Shown one piece after another: positions 41,301-50,010 of a DNA stretch of 64,000 nt. A model generated the notes under the pieces. The model worked only from the letters and a program-made list of their open reading frames with translations. It searched no databases and was not told where the DNA came from. The position numbers and the translations under genes are program-made. The stretch is from Pseudonocardia sp. EC080619-01 (lineage in GTDB: Bacteria; Actinomycetota; Actinomycetes; Mycobacteriales; Pseudonocardiaceae): assembly GCF_001420995.1 (NCBI RefSeq), contig NZ_CP012184.1, positions 2,526,501 to 2,590,500 of the forward strand, in the 5' to 3' direction. Numbering within the stretch: the first letter of the stretch is position 1; each line of letters opens with the position of its first letter.

Positions 41301-42011
41301 GTGCATCTTCTCCCGACCGAGACCACCGTGGACGTGCAGAACCGGCCCGTCGTCGCGGCGCTGCTGCCCGTCGGCAGCCACGAGCAGCACGGGCCGCACC
41401 TGCCGCTCGACACCGACACCCTCGTCGCGACGTCGCTGGCCGCGCGGCTCGGACAGGAGTACCCCGTCCGGGTCCTGCCCCCGGTCGCGATCTCCTGCTC
41501 GCACGAGCACGCCGCCTGGGCCGGGACGGTGAGCATCTCCGCCACCACGCTGGCCGCGGTCGTCGGCGACGTCGCCGCCTCGCTGCGCGCGGCGGGCGTC
41601 CCGGCGCTGGTGCTGGTCAACGGGCACGGCGGGAACCACGTGCTGCGCAACGTCGTCCAGGAGGCCTCGACCGGGCCACTGCCGATGGCGTTGTTCCCCG
41701 GCGGCGACGACTGGGTGGCCGCCCGGGCCGCAGGCGGCCTGGTCTCCAGCCACTCCGCCGACATGCACGCCGGCGAGCTGGAGACGTCGATCCTGCTGCA
41801 CACCCGGCCGGACGTCGTCCGGCCCGGGTTCGCCGGCGCCGACCACGACGCCGACGAGCGACCGCACATGCTCACGCTCGGGCTGCAGGCCTACTCCGGG
41901 TCGGGCGTCGTCGGCAGGCCCTCGCTGGCGACCGAGGGGAAGGGCCGGGCCGTGCTCGACGCCCTGGTCGCCGGGTTCGGCGACCACCTCCGGGCGCTCG
42001 GGTCCCGGTGA
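41301..42011 (+). CDS. creatininase-family amidohydrolase (possible FAPy deformylase)
   Basis: A 236-residue member of the creatininase family. Metal ligands are in LLPVGSHEQHGPHLPLDTD (Glu28, His30, Asp near 37-39), with LVNGHGGNHVL and a late Glu in HAGELETS. The family includes archaeal ArfB, which removes formate from the formylaminopyrimidine made by GTP cyclohydrolase III, and MftE. Next to a GTP cyclohydrolase II predicted to leave the formyl group, an ArfB-like role is the best guess. GTG 41301 is chosen because ATG 41241 would overlap the divergent gene. Confidence 0.8.
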   Translation: MHLLPTETTVDVQNRPVVAALLPVGSHEQHGPHLPLDTDTLVATSLAARLGQEYPVRVLPPVAISCSHEHAAWAGTVSISATTLAAVVGDVAASLRAAGVPALVLVNGHGGNHVLRNVVQEASTGPLPMALFPGGDDWVAARAAGGLVSSHSADMHAGELETSILLHTRPDVVRPGFAGADHDADERPHMLTLGLQAYSGSGVVGRPSLATEGKGRAVLDALVAGFGDHLRALGSR

Positions 42012-42920
42012 GCCCGGGGCGGGTGTGACGCCGGTCCGCCGCCGCCACGCGACCACCAGCCCGCCGGGCACACACCCGATGAGCGCCAGCACGCCGTAGA
42101 CGACGGCGGTGGCCAGTCCCTCGGCCGCGGGGAGGCCGACGGCCGCGAACGCGGCGACGGCGACCGCCTCACGCGGGCCCCAGCCACCGACGTTGAGCGG
42201 CAGGGCCATCGCCAGCAGGGCCAGTACCAGCAGCGGGAGCAGCTCCGCGACACCGGCGACCGATCCGGCGGCACGCGCCGCGAGCACGAACACGGCGAGA
42301 TGGCAGACCAGCGACCCCGCCGACGCCAGCAGTACCGCGGCGGCGGTCCGGGCCCGCAGCAGCGCGCGGACGTCACCGAGCAGCCCGCCCAGCCGGTCCC
42401 GCAGCAGCCGCCCGGCCACGACGAGCACGACGAGCGCCGCGGCGGCGGCCCAGACCGCTCCCCCGGGCACGAGCGCGCCGACCGCGCGGAGCAGGTCGGG
42501 CTGTGCGACGAGCACCGCCACCGCGACGACGACCAGCACCAGCTGCGCGGCGAGCCGCTCCAGCACGACGGCGCGGACGCCCCCGCCGACGTCACCGGCC
42601 CGGCGGCCGTGACTGACCGCGCGGTGGACGTCGCCGAGGACCCCCGACGGGAGCACCGAGTTGAGGAAGCTCGCCCGGTAGCAGTCGGCGAACGCGCCGG
42701 GCCAGGCCAGGTGCAGGCCCAGGCCGCGGGCCGTGAGGCACCACCGCCACGCGGTGCAGGCCGTGCCCAGTGCCCCGAGCACGACCGCGGCCAGCACGGT
42801 GCGGGCGTCGAGCTCGCGCAGCCGCTCCAGCACCGGTCCCGCCCCGACCTGCACGACCAGCACCCCGAGCAGCGCGACACCGGCGGCGAGGCGGAGCAGC
42901 GTGCCTGCGCGGGCGCTCAC
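42012..42920 (-). CDS. lysylphosphatidylglycerol-synthase-like membrane (flippase) domain protein, no in-frame stop at the expected end
   Basis: About 300 residues from GTG 42920 form a seven- to eight-helix UPF0104/LPG-synthase TM domain: FADCYRASFLNSVLPSGVLGDVHRA, ALPLNVGGWGPREAVAVAAF and a final GVLALIGCVPGGLVVAWRRR. The gene overlaps the methyltransferase stop in GTGA. Oddly, the frame has no stop after the domain; it runs antisense through the whole creatininase gene and joins the GTP cyclohydrolase II frame, ending at 40623. The end given here is only the domain limit. A role in moving a lipid-linked glycan is possible. Confidence 0.7.
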
Positions 42921-43777
42921 GCCCGCGGCCCCGGCCCGCCGGTCCCGGCCGGGAGCACCAGCAGGTCGGAGTGCCCGACGGCGACGGTGAGCCGGCCGGC
43001 GGCCAGCTCCCGGTACCGGCGCTCCCGGTGGTCCTCGACGGCCGCGCGCAGCTCGGGACGCTGCGCGCGGGCCGCGTCGTACCAGCCGGCGAGCCACTCC
43101 CGGGTCAGCTCCGGACGGTCCGGCCCGAGCCGCCAGGGGGTGGCGGCGGTCCGGACCAGGGCGCCCCGACGGCGGAACGCGGCCACGGTGTACCCGGCGG
43201 CGTCCGGTCCGAGCAGGACGCGTCCGCCGGTCTCGCGGCGCTGGTGGTCGTCGAAGGCGGCGGCCACGTCGCGGTCCGCCGGCCCGGCGGGATCGAACCG
43301 CACCTCGCCGGTCACCGACAGGGTCAACAGGGCCGGGCACCCGGCCCGCGTGCAGGCGTCGGCGAGGTCGTCGATCTCCCCGGCGGTCAGCAGGTCGAGC
43401 AGCGCGGACGCGGTGACCAGCGACGTCCCGGCCAGCTCCGCCGCGTCGAGCGCGGTCAGGTCGCCGTGGCGGGCCTCGCCGGTGACGCCGCCGGGCAGGC
43501 CGGCGAGCGCGCGGTCGAGCAGCACCGGGTCGCGGTCGTGCAGGATCCAGTGCTGGTCACCGGCACCGTGTGCCCGCAGGTGCGGTGCCAGCCAGCGGGC
43601 CATCGACCCGGTGCCGCACCCGAGGTCGCGCACGACGAGCGGTCCCTCCGGCAGGGCGTCGCACAGCGCGGCGGCGAGGTCGGCGGAGCGGGCCTCGGCG
43701 TCGGCGGGCTCGCGCACGGCGAGCCACTCCGGCGGGCAGACCGGCGACCCGGCCGCCCCCTGCAGCGGGGCGCTCAC
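42917..43777 (-). CDS. class I SAM-dependent methyltransferase
   Basis: A 286-residue methyltransferase with motif I VVRDLGCGTGSMARWL, ILHDRDPVLLDRAL, and RHGDLTALDAAELAGTSLVTASALLDLL. The AdoMet fold is clear and no other domain is present. Starts and stops overlap the neighbours (GTGA with the membrane protein, four bases with the glycosyltransferase), so it belongs to the PTPS operon. The substrate is probably the cluster product. Confidence 0.85.
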   Translation of the reverse strand: MSAPLQGAAGSPVCPPEWLAVREPADAEARSADLAAALCDALPEGPLVVRDLGCGTGSMARWLAPHLRAHGAGDQHWILHDRDPVLLDRALAGLPGGVTGEARHGDLTALDAAELAGTSLVTASALLDLLTAGEIDDLADACTRAGCPALLTLSVTGEVRFDPAGPADRDVAAAFDDHQRRETGGRVLLGPDAAGYTVAAFRRRGALVRTAATPWRLGPDRPELTREWLAGWYDAARAQRPELRAAVEDHRERRYRELAAGRLTVAVGHSDLLVLPAGTGGPGPRA

Positions 43778-44847
43778 ACCAGCACCCGGTCGAGCCGCCG
43801 GGCCGCGGACGGCCAGTCGTCGAGCCGCTCCCGGCGGCGCCGGGCGGCAGCGCGCGCGGCGGCGCGGACGTCGCCGCGGCCGAGCCAGGTGCGGAGGCCG
43901 TCGGCGAGCGCGCCGGTGTCACCGGGTGCGACGAGCAGGCCGGGCCGGTCGTCGCCGGTGCCGCCCAGTGTCTCCGGCACCCCACCGGTCGCGGTCGCCA
44001 GCACCGGCACCGCCCGGGCCAGCGCCTCGGTCACGACCATCCCGTAGGACTCGGTCCGGGACGGGAGGACGAGCAGGTCGGCGATCGCATAGGCGGCGTC
44101 GAGCTCCGCGCCGGTGCGCGGCCCGTCGAGGCTCACCCGGCCGGCGAGACCGTGCCGTTCGACGGCGTCCCGCACGGCGGCGGTGTGCGCCGGATCCCGG
44201 TCGAGCGGGCCGACCAGCCGGAGCGTCCAGTCCGTGCCTGCGAGCCGGGCCAGTGCCTCCACCAGCAGGTCGTGGCCCTTGGTCGGGGTGAGCGCGCCGA
44301 CGGCGAGCAGCCGGGTCCCCGGCTCCTGCGGCGCGGTGACGGGCGCCGGGTCGGCGCCCGGGGGAACGACGTGCACCCGGTCCGCGGGCAGGTCGTGCAG
44401 CTCGGCGACGCGCCGCGCCGTCCAGGGGCTCGTGGTCACCACCGCGGCGGCGTGGTGCAGGGCGGCGCGCTCGCGCCGCCGCCGGTCCTCGGACACGTCC
44501 GGGGGCACCCCGTGCTCGTCACCGAGCGGCAGGTGCACGAGCACGACCGCGGTGATCCGGCCGGCGTGCCGGGCGAGGACGGCCGGTGCGCCGCAGGCCA
44601 CGAGCCCGTCGAGCAGCACGAGTGCGTCGTCCGGGACACCGGCGAGCAGGTCGTCGAGCGCGTCGAGCGCGGCCCGGTCCGGATCCGGGTGGCCGGCACC
44701 GGCGAGCTCGCGCACCGGGCGCCCGAGCGCGGCCAGCCCGGTGCACATCCGGCGGTCGTACACGTTGCCGCCGCTGGGTGAGCGGGGATCGTCGACCGTG
44801 GCCGGGACGACCACGTGCACCGTCCGCCGGGGGTCCGGCTCGGTCAC
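43774..44847 (-). CDS. family 4 glycosyltransferase
   Basis: A 357-residue GT-B enzyme: [12 protein letters not shown] near the start, [31 protein letters not shown], and the Glu-x7-Glu motif [27 protein letters not shown] 44847 overlaps the PTPS stop in GTGA and is preferred over ATG-like starts 24 bases upstream. It should glycosylate the pterin-like product or a lipid carrier (inference). Confidence 0.88.
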   Translation of the reverse strand: MTEPDPRRTVHVVVPATVDDPRSPSGGNVYDRRMCTGLAALGRPVRELAGAGHPDPDRAALDALDDLLAGVPDDALVLLDGLVACGAPAVLARHAGRITAVVLVHLPLGDEHGVPPDVSEDRRRRERAALHHAAAVVTTSPWTARRVAELHDLPADRVHVVPPGADPAPVTAPQEPGTRLLAVGALTPTKGHDLLVEALARLAGTDWTLRLVGPLDRDPAHTAAVRDAVERHGLAGRVSLDGPRTGAELDAAYAIADLLVLPSRTESYGMVVTEALARAVPVLATATGGVPETLGGTGDDRPGLLVAPGDTGALADGLRTWLGRGDVRAAARAAARRRRERLDDWPSAARRLDRVLV

Positions 44848-45242
44848 AGGGTCCGCTCGTAGCTCGCCCACGCCACGTGCGACTCGTGCAGGGTCACCAC
44901 CAGCCCGGCCAGCCCGCGCGCGCCGGGCCCGAGGCCGCCGGCCCGTACCCGCTCCGCGAGGCGGTCGGCGATCGCGCGGGCCAGGAACTCGGTGGTGGTG
45001 TTGACGCCGGCGAAGTCCGGGTGCTCGTCGAGGTCGCGGTGGTTGAGGTCGGCCAGCACCTCACCCAGCTGCGTGGTGGCGAGCGCGATGTCGACCACGA
45101 TCCCGTCGGGGTCGAGCTCGGGGCGCCGGAACGTCGCGTCGACCAGGAAGGTCGCCCCGTGCCGCTGCTGCGCCGGTCCGAAGACGTCCCCGCGCAGGCT
45201 GTGCGCGATCATGACGTGGTCCCTGACGGTGATGCTGAACAA
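44844..45242 (-). CDS. PTPS/QueD homologue with altered active site
   Basis: A 132-residue tunnel-fold protein. [28 protein letters not shown] aligns with the zinc region of 6-pyruvoyltetrahydropterin synthases, but the usual His-Gly-His is His-Gly-Ala and the catalytic Cys is not present. [13 protein letters not shown]...NTTTEFLA and [14 protein letters not shown] are the other family motifs. The start is TTG 45242 with GAGGAG ten bases upstream. I recall a similar protein (SCO6650) beside a GTP cyclohydrolase II paralogue in Streptomyces. It is the first gene of the operon headed by leader element B. Confidence 0.82.
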   Translation of the reverse strand: MFSITVRDHVMIAHSLRGDVFGPAQQRHGATFLVDATFRRPELDPDGIVVDIALATTQLGEVLADLNHRDLDEHPDFAGVNTTTEFLARAIADRLAERVRAGGLGPGARGLAGLVVTLHESHVAWASYERTL

Positions 45243-45295
45243 GACGGGGTGACTCCTCGCGGTCGGGCGGCCCGGCTGACGGTGGTGCGCACCCG

Positions 45296-45409
45296 TCAGC
45301 GGCCGTATCGGACATACCCGACAGTCTGCCGTGGACTCCGCTCCCCGGGGGACCGTGTGCGGCCACCGGACGGGTCGGTGCGTCCGGGCGGCACGGCACG
45401 GGAGGTCAT
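45296..45409 (-). CDS. upstream ORF B (37 codons) in the leader of the PTPS operon
   Basis: ATG 45409 and its GGAAGTGA site are identical to those of upstream ORF A. The peptide begins [14 protein letters not shown], sharing MTxR and PGR with ORF A, and stops at 45296, 53 bases before the PTPS start. It is too short and unlike any family; a regulatory role is possible. Confidence 0.35.
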   Translation of the reverse strand: MTSRAVPPGRTDPSGGRTRSPGERSPRQTVGYVRYGR

Positions 45410-45641
45410 CGGGTCACTTCCGGTTCGGGGAGCGGCCGGGATCGGTCCCGGCCACCACCGCGACCCGACGGGGGAGCCGGCCGCGGTGCGGTGCCGACGA
45501 CGATAGGAAGCCCGAGCGGGATCGGGTTGCGTTCCTGAGAGGTGTCACCGCCGTCCGGGCACCGGTGGACGCCGAACGGGCCCGTGTCCCGCCGACCGGA
45601 GTACCGGGGTCGCTCCGTCCGCCGCGCCCGCTCTCAGGAAC
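45405..45641 (-). promoter_or_regulatory. leader/promoter element B (homologous to element A at 35.2 kb)
   Basis: On the minus strand: arm GTTCCTGAGAG (45641-45631), 89 bases, perfect partner CTCTCAGGAAC (45541-45531), GCAACCC, -10-like TATCGT (45505-45500), stem ACCGCG/CGCGGT (45457-45462 with 45482-45487), stem GGCCGGG/CCCGGCC (45434-45440 with 45447-45453, 6-base loop), then the 28 bases (45432-45405) identical to element A carrying the Shine-Dalgarno and ATG of upstream ORF B. It heads the PTPS-glycosyltransferase operon and also occupies the gene-free stretch after trpA. Confidence 0.7.
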
Positions 45642-45657
45642 GGCGGGCAGGGACCCG

Positions 45658-46449
45658 CTAGGCGCTCACCGGCGTCGCCGAGCGGATCCCCTCGGACAGC
45701 TCCTGCGCCAGGTCGCGCACCGCGGACGGCCCGCCCGACTCGAGTGCCTGCACGAACGCCGTCCCGACGATGACGCCGTCGGCGTAGGAGGCGACCTCGG
45801 CGGCGTGCTCGGCGGTCCGCACCCCGAGCCCGACGCACACCGGCAGGGTCGCGACCTCGCGGGCCCGGCCGACCAGCTCGCGGGCCTCGGCACCGATCGA
45901 GCGGACGCCGGTGACGCCCATCAGCGACGCCGCGTAGAGGAACCCGCGGCTGGCCCCGACGGTGAGGCGCATGCGCTCCGGCGTGGTCGTCTGCGCGACC
46001 AGGAAGATCCGGTCGAGGTCGTGGCGCTCCGACGCGGCGAGCCACTCCTCGGCGTCGTCGGGCAGCAGGTCCGGGGTGATCAGACCGGAGCCGCCGGCCG
46101 CGGCGAGCTCGGCGGCGAACCGCTCGACGCCGTAGCGGTCGATCAGGTTCCAGTAGGTCATGACGACCGCGGGCGCCCCGGCGTCGGCGACCCCGCGGAC
46201 GGCGGTGAACGCGTCCCGAGAGCGGGCGCCGTTGTCCAGCGCCTGCTGTGTGGCGCGCTGGATGACCGGGCCGTCCATCAGCGGGTCCGAGTACGGCAGG
46301 CCGACCTCGACGACGTCGACGCCGCCCTCGACCATCGCCCGCATCGCCTCGACGGAGCCGTCGACGCTCGGGAACCCGACCGGCAGGTAGCCGACCAGCG
46401 CGGCGCGGCCCTCCGCACGGACCGCCTCGATCCGCTGCGCGACGCTCAC
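45658..46449 (-). CDS. trpA: tryptophan synthase alpha subunit
   Basis: A 263-residue TIM barrel that cleaves indole-3-glycerol phosphate to indole. The catalytic Glu48 is in [16 protein letters not shown] and the Asp near 59-60 in the same motif; [20 protein letters not shown] and [12 protein letters not shown] bind the phosphate. GTG 46449 overlaps the trpB stop in GTGA. No other trp biosynthetic genes are in the window. Confidence 0.95.
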   Translation of the reverse strand: MSVAQRIEAVRAEGRAALVGYLPVGFPSVDGSVEAMRAMVEGGVDVVEVGLPYSDPLMDGPVIQRATQQALDNGARSRDAFTAVRGVADAGAPAVVMTYWNLIDRYGVERFAAELAAAGGSGLITPDLLPDDAEEWLAASERHDLDRIFLVAQTTTPERMRLTVGASRGFLYAASLMGVTGVRSIGAEARELVGRAREVATLPVCVGLGVRTAEHAAEVASYADGVIVGTAFVQALESGGPSAVRDLAQELSEGIRSATPVSA

Positions 46450-47711
46450 TTCGTCTCCCCGTCGGTCACGGCGTTCCCCTGCTCGTCGATCAGGTCGAAG
46501 TACTTCGCGGCGGTGTCCACGTCCTTGTCGCCGCGACCGGACAGGTTCACCAGGACGACCTTGCCCTCGCCCAGCCGCGCCGCCTCGCGCAGCGCGCCCG
46601 CGAGTGCGTGCGCGCTCTCGATCGCCGGGATGATCCCCTCGGTGCGGCAGAGCAGGCGGAACGCGTCCATGGCCTCGCGGTCGGTCACCGACTCGTAGCG
46701 GGCCCGGTGCAGGTCGTTCAGCCAGGAGTGCTCCGGCCCGACGCCGGGGTAGTCCAGCCCGGCCGAGATGGAGTGCGAGTCCCGGGTCTGCCCGTCCTCG
46801 TCCTGCAGGATGTAGCTGCGCGACCCGTGCAGGACGCCGACGTCTCCCCCGCCGATCGACGATGCGTGCCGCGGGGTGCCGACGCCGTCGCCGCCCGCCT
46901 CGAAACCCACCAGCTCGACACCGGTGTCGTCGAGGAACGCGTGGAAGATCCCCATCGCGTTGGACCCGCCGCCGACGCAGGCGCACACCAGGTCCGGCAG
47001 CGCGCCGGTGAGGTCCTGCACCTGCTGCCGCGCCTCGACACCGATGATCCGCTGGAAGTCGCGGACCATCGCCGGGAACGGGTGCGGCCCGGCGACCGAG
47101 CCGATCAGGTAGTGCGTGTCGGCCACGTTGGTGACCCAGTCGCGCATGGCCTCGTTCATCGCGTCCTTGAGGGTGCGCGTGCCCGAGGTGACGGGGCGGA
47201 CCTCGGCGCCGAGCATCCGCATGCGGGCGACGTTGAGCGCCTGCCGCTCGGTGTCGACCTCGCCCATGTAGACGACGCAGTCGAGGCCGAGCAGGGCCGC
47301 CGCGGTCGCCGACGCGACGCCGTGCTGGCCCGCGCCGGTCTCGGCGATCACCCGCGACTTGCCCATCCGCTTGGTGAGCAGTGCCTGTCCCAGCACATTG
47401 TTGATCTTGTGCGAGCCGGTGTGGTTCAGGTCCTCGCGCTTGAGCAGGATCCGCGCGCCGCCGGCGTGCGCGGCGAACCGCGGCGCCTCGGTGAGCAGGC
47501 TCGGCCGGCCGGAGTAGGTGCGGTGCAGCTCCGCGAGCTCGGCCTGGAACGCCTCGTCGGTCATCGCCGCGTGGTAGGCCTGCTCCAGCTCGTCCAGGGC
47601 GGCGACCAGCGCCTCCGGGACGTAGCGGCCGCCGAAGCGGCCGAAGTACGGGCCGGTCTGGTCGACCAGCCGCGCCGTGTCCCCGGCCGGGGGGAGGGCG
47701 GTGTCGGTCAC
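46446..47711 (-). CDS. trpB: tryptophan synthase beta subunit
   Basis: A 421-residue PLP enzyme that joins indole and serine. Lys102 in HTGSHKINN is the Schiff-base lysine; [11 protein letters not shown] is the indole/substrate loop, and [12 protein letters not shown] binds the PLP phosphate. GTG 47711 follows a GGGAG. It forms the alpha2-beta2 complex with the overlapping trpA product. Confidence 0.96.
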   Translation of the reverse strand: MTDTALPPAGDTARLVDQTGPYFGRFGGRYVPEALVAALDELEQAYHAAMTDEAFQAELAELHRTYSGRPSLLTEAPRFAAHAGGARILLKREDLNHTGSHKINNVLGQALLTKRMGKSRVIAETGAGQHGVASATAAALLGLDCVVYMGEVDTERQALNVARMRMLGAEVRPVTSGTRTLKDAMNEAMRDWVTNVADTHYLIGSVAGPHPFPAMVRDFQRIIGVEARQQVQDLTGALPDLVCACVGGGSNAMGIFHAFLDDTGVELVGFEAGGDGVGTPRHASSIGGGDVGVLHGSRSYILQDEDGQTRDSHSISAGLDYPGVGPEHSWLNDLHRARYESVTDREAMDAFRLLCRTEGIIPAIESAHALAGALREAARLGEGKVVLVNLSGRGDKDVDTAAKYFDLIDEQGNAVTDGETK

Positions 47712-47831
47712 GAGTTCTCCCTGACGGATGAAGCGGACCCCGCGAGCGCGACGGCCGGCACGCCGGGTGCGGTGACGCCGAGCGGGTGCGCCCGACGGTA
47801 CACCGCGACCACCACCCGCTTTCCGCCGCGA

Positions 47832-49073
47832 TCAGACGAAGCGCGGACGCCCCGCGATCCACCCGACGACCATCTCGACGACGATCACCGCACCGAGCAG
47901 GACCAGCGACGCGGTCCAGGTCCCGGTCACCCCGTGCAGCATCCCGAACAGGAACGGCCCGGTGGCCCCGATCAGGTAGCCGACGCCCTGCGCCATCGCG
48001 GACAGGTCGGTCGTCTCGGACGCGTCCCGGGTGCGCAGCGCGATCACGCCGAGGCCCAGCGGGAAGACCGCCATGCCGGTGCCGAGCAGCACCGTCCACA
48101 GCCACGGCGCCGCCGCGGGCGCGACGGCGAGGCCGGCGACGGCCGCGAGCGAGCAGCACGCGAGGCCGACGATCCACCAGGACTGGGAGGGCCGGTTCAG
48201 CGCGATCGGCGGCACGATGAAGCTCAGCGGGATCCCGATGAGGTTGATCAGCGCGAGCATCAGGCCGGCGTCGGTGCGGGAGATCCCCTCGGACACGAAC
48301 AGCTCGGACAGCCAGCCCATCGCGACGTAGGCGACGCAGGCCTGCAGCCCGAAGAACGCGGTGACCGCCCAGGCCAGCGGCCGGCGCAGCATCGAGCGGC
48401 GCGGCTCGGCCGAGCGGGCCGTCACCTCGGCGGCGCTCCCGTGCCGGGCGCCGGAGAGCCAGACGACCAGCGCTGCGGCCGACAGCAGCGCCCAGGCACC
48501 GATCGCACCGCGCCAGCCGCCGAGGAACGGCTCCAGCGGCGGGGTGAAGGCGGCGCCGATCCCGCCACCCGCCGCGAGGGCGGCGGTGTAGACGCCGGTC
48601 ACCCGGCCGACCGCGTGCGGGAACGACTCCTTGACCACGACCGGGATGAGCACGTTGCCGATCGCGATCCCGGCAGCGGCGACGAACGTGCCGCCGAGCA
48701 CCACCCAGGGCCCGTCGACGATCCGGAGCACCAGCCCGGCGGTGAGCACCGCGAGGGCGATCCCGATCGCCCGGGCCATACCGAACCGGCGCCCGAGCCA
48801 CGGCGCGGCGATCGCGGCCAGCCCGAAACAGATCGTGGGGACGGCGGTGAGCACACTCGTCCACGCGGCCGAGGCGCCGAGGTCGTCGCGGACCTCGCCG
48901 AGCACCGACGCCATGCTGGTGACGGCGGGACGCAGGTTCGACGCGGCGAGCGCCACACCGACGACGAGCAGCGGGGACCCGACGAGCGCGGCCCGGCGGG
49001 ACCGGTCCACTCGCTCGCTCGATCCGGTGGCGATGGTCTCCTCCGCGCGGGTCTCGTGCTCAGCAATGCTCAC
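47832..49073 (-). CDS. MFS transporter (CynX/NimT type)
   Basis: A 413-residue 12-helix permease. VALAASNLRPAVTSMASVLGEV is the CynX/NimT-type first helix and loop, and IAIGNVLIPVVVKESFPHAVGRVTGVY is typical of helices 4-5. Substrates in this group include cyanate and 2-nitroimidazole; none can be set here. It is divergent from a FadR-type regulator with a candidate operator in the gap. Confidence 0.88.
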   Translation of the reverse strand: MSIAEHETRAEETIATGSSERVDRSRRAALVGSPLLVVGVALAASNLRPAVTSMASVLGEVRDDLGASAAWTSVLTAVPTICFGLAAIAAPWLGRRFGMARAIGIALAVLTAGLVLRIVDGPWVVLGGTFVAAAGIAIGNVLIPVVVKESFPHAVGRVTGVYTAALAAGGGIGAAFTPPLEPFLGGWRGAIGAWALLSAAALVVWLSGARHGSAAEVTARSAEPRRSMLRRPLAWAVTAFFGLQACVAYVAMGWLSELFVSEGISRTDAGLMLALINLIGIPLSFIVPPIALNRPSQSWWIVGLACCSLAAVAGLAVAPAAAPWLWTVLLGTGMAVFPLGLGVIALRTRDASETTDLSAMAQGVGYLIGATGPFLFGMLHGVTGTWTASLVLLGAVIVVEMVVGWIAGRPRFV

Positions 49074-49080
49074 GAAACAG

Positions 49081-49091
49081 TAGTGTTACAG
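49081..49091. promoter_or_regulatory. candidate FadR/GntR operator between MFS and regulator genes
   Basis: TAGTGTTACAG contains GT-nnn-AC, the core of FadR-type sites (TGGTnnnACCA), in the 49 bases between the MFS start and the regulator. A TAGGAT-like -10 follows at 49095-49100. The regulator may control both genes. Confidence 0.4.
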
Positions 49092-49122
49092 ACATAGGAT
49101 GTTCGGATGGAAGGATGATCCG

Positions 49123-49866
49123 GTGCCTCTGGTCACAGCACGCCGAGGAAGCCTGGTCGACCAGGTGATCGCGCAGCTCCGCAGCGCCATCGCCGACGGC
49201 GAGTGGCCGGTCGGCAGCCGCATCCCGCCGGAGTCCGAGCTGGCGTCGTCGCTCGAGGTCGGGCGGAACACCGTCCGCGAGTCGGTCCGCGCGCTCGCGC
49301 ACGGCGGCCTGCTCGAGGTCCGCCAGGGCGACGGCACCTACGTCCGCGCCACCACCGAGCTGTCCGGCGCCCTGCGCACGCTGTGCGGGTCCGAGCTGCG
49401 CGAGGTCCTGGAGGTGCGACGGACGCTCGAGGTCGAGTCCGCCCGGCTCGCCGCCGCCCGCTGCACCCCCGACGACCTGGAGATGCTGCGGGGTGCCCTC
49501 GCCGAGCGCGACGTCGCCGTCGCCGGGGTCGCCGAGATCACCCGCCGCGGTGACGAGCCCGGCCCCGCCGAGCTGGAGCGCGCCGCCCGCGCCGACACCG
49601 ACTTCCACCTGACCGTCGTGCACTGCGCGGGCAACGCGCTGCTCGCCGAGCTCTACCGGGGCGTCGTCGAGGCGGTCGCCGGGAGCGTGGCCGCCACCAT
49701 GCCCTCCACCGTCGGCACCGACGACGACGTCTCGCACACCGGGATCGTCGAGGCCATCGCCGACGGCGACGTGGAGCGGGCCGCCCGGGAGGCCGGCGAC
49801 TTCCTGGACCGGCTGATCGCCCAGCGCCGCACCACGCCGGGTGGCCCGGGTCCGGCCACGACCTGA
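49123..49866 (+). CDS. FadR-subfamily GntR transcriptional regulator
   Basis: A 247-residue regulator. The winged HTH (QVIAQLRSAIADGEWPVGSRIPPESELASSLEVGRNTVRESVRAL region, residues ~13-60) is followed by an FCD ligand domain with EVRRTLEVESARLAAAR and metal-type His/Asp in DTDFHLTVVHCAGN. GTG 49123 is preferred because GGAAGGA lies eight bases upstream; ATG 49099 has no ribosome site. It probably represses the divergent MFS gene. Confidence 0.88.
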   Translation: MPLVTARRGSLVDQVIAQLRSAIADGEWPVGSRIPPESELASSLEVGRNTVRESVRALAHGGLLEVRQGDGTYVRATTELSGALRTLCGSELREVLEVRRTLEVESARLAAARCTPDDLEMLRGALAERDVAVAGVAEITRRGDEPGPAELERAARADTDFHLTVVHCAGNALLAELYRGVVEAVAGSVAATMPSTVGTDDDVSHTGIVEAIADGDVERAAREAGDFLDRLIAQRRTTPGGPGPATT

Positions 49867-50010
49867 CGACGGCCGCCCGCCGATCCGGGCGTCCCGCCCA
49901 CCGAGCCGGTCACCGCCCGTCCCGCACCGGCGGAGCACGACGATCACGGTCGGGTTACGGTCGCCCGCCGGACCGGCCCCCGACCGACGACCCCCGAGGA
50001 GTGCTCCGGC

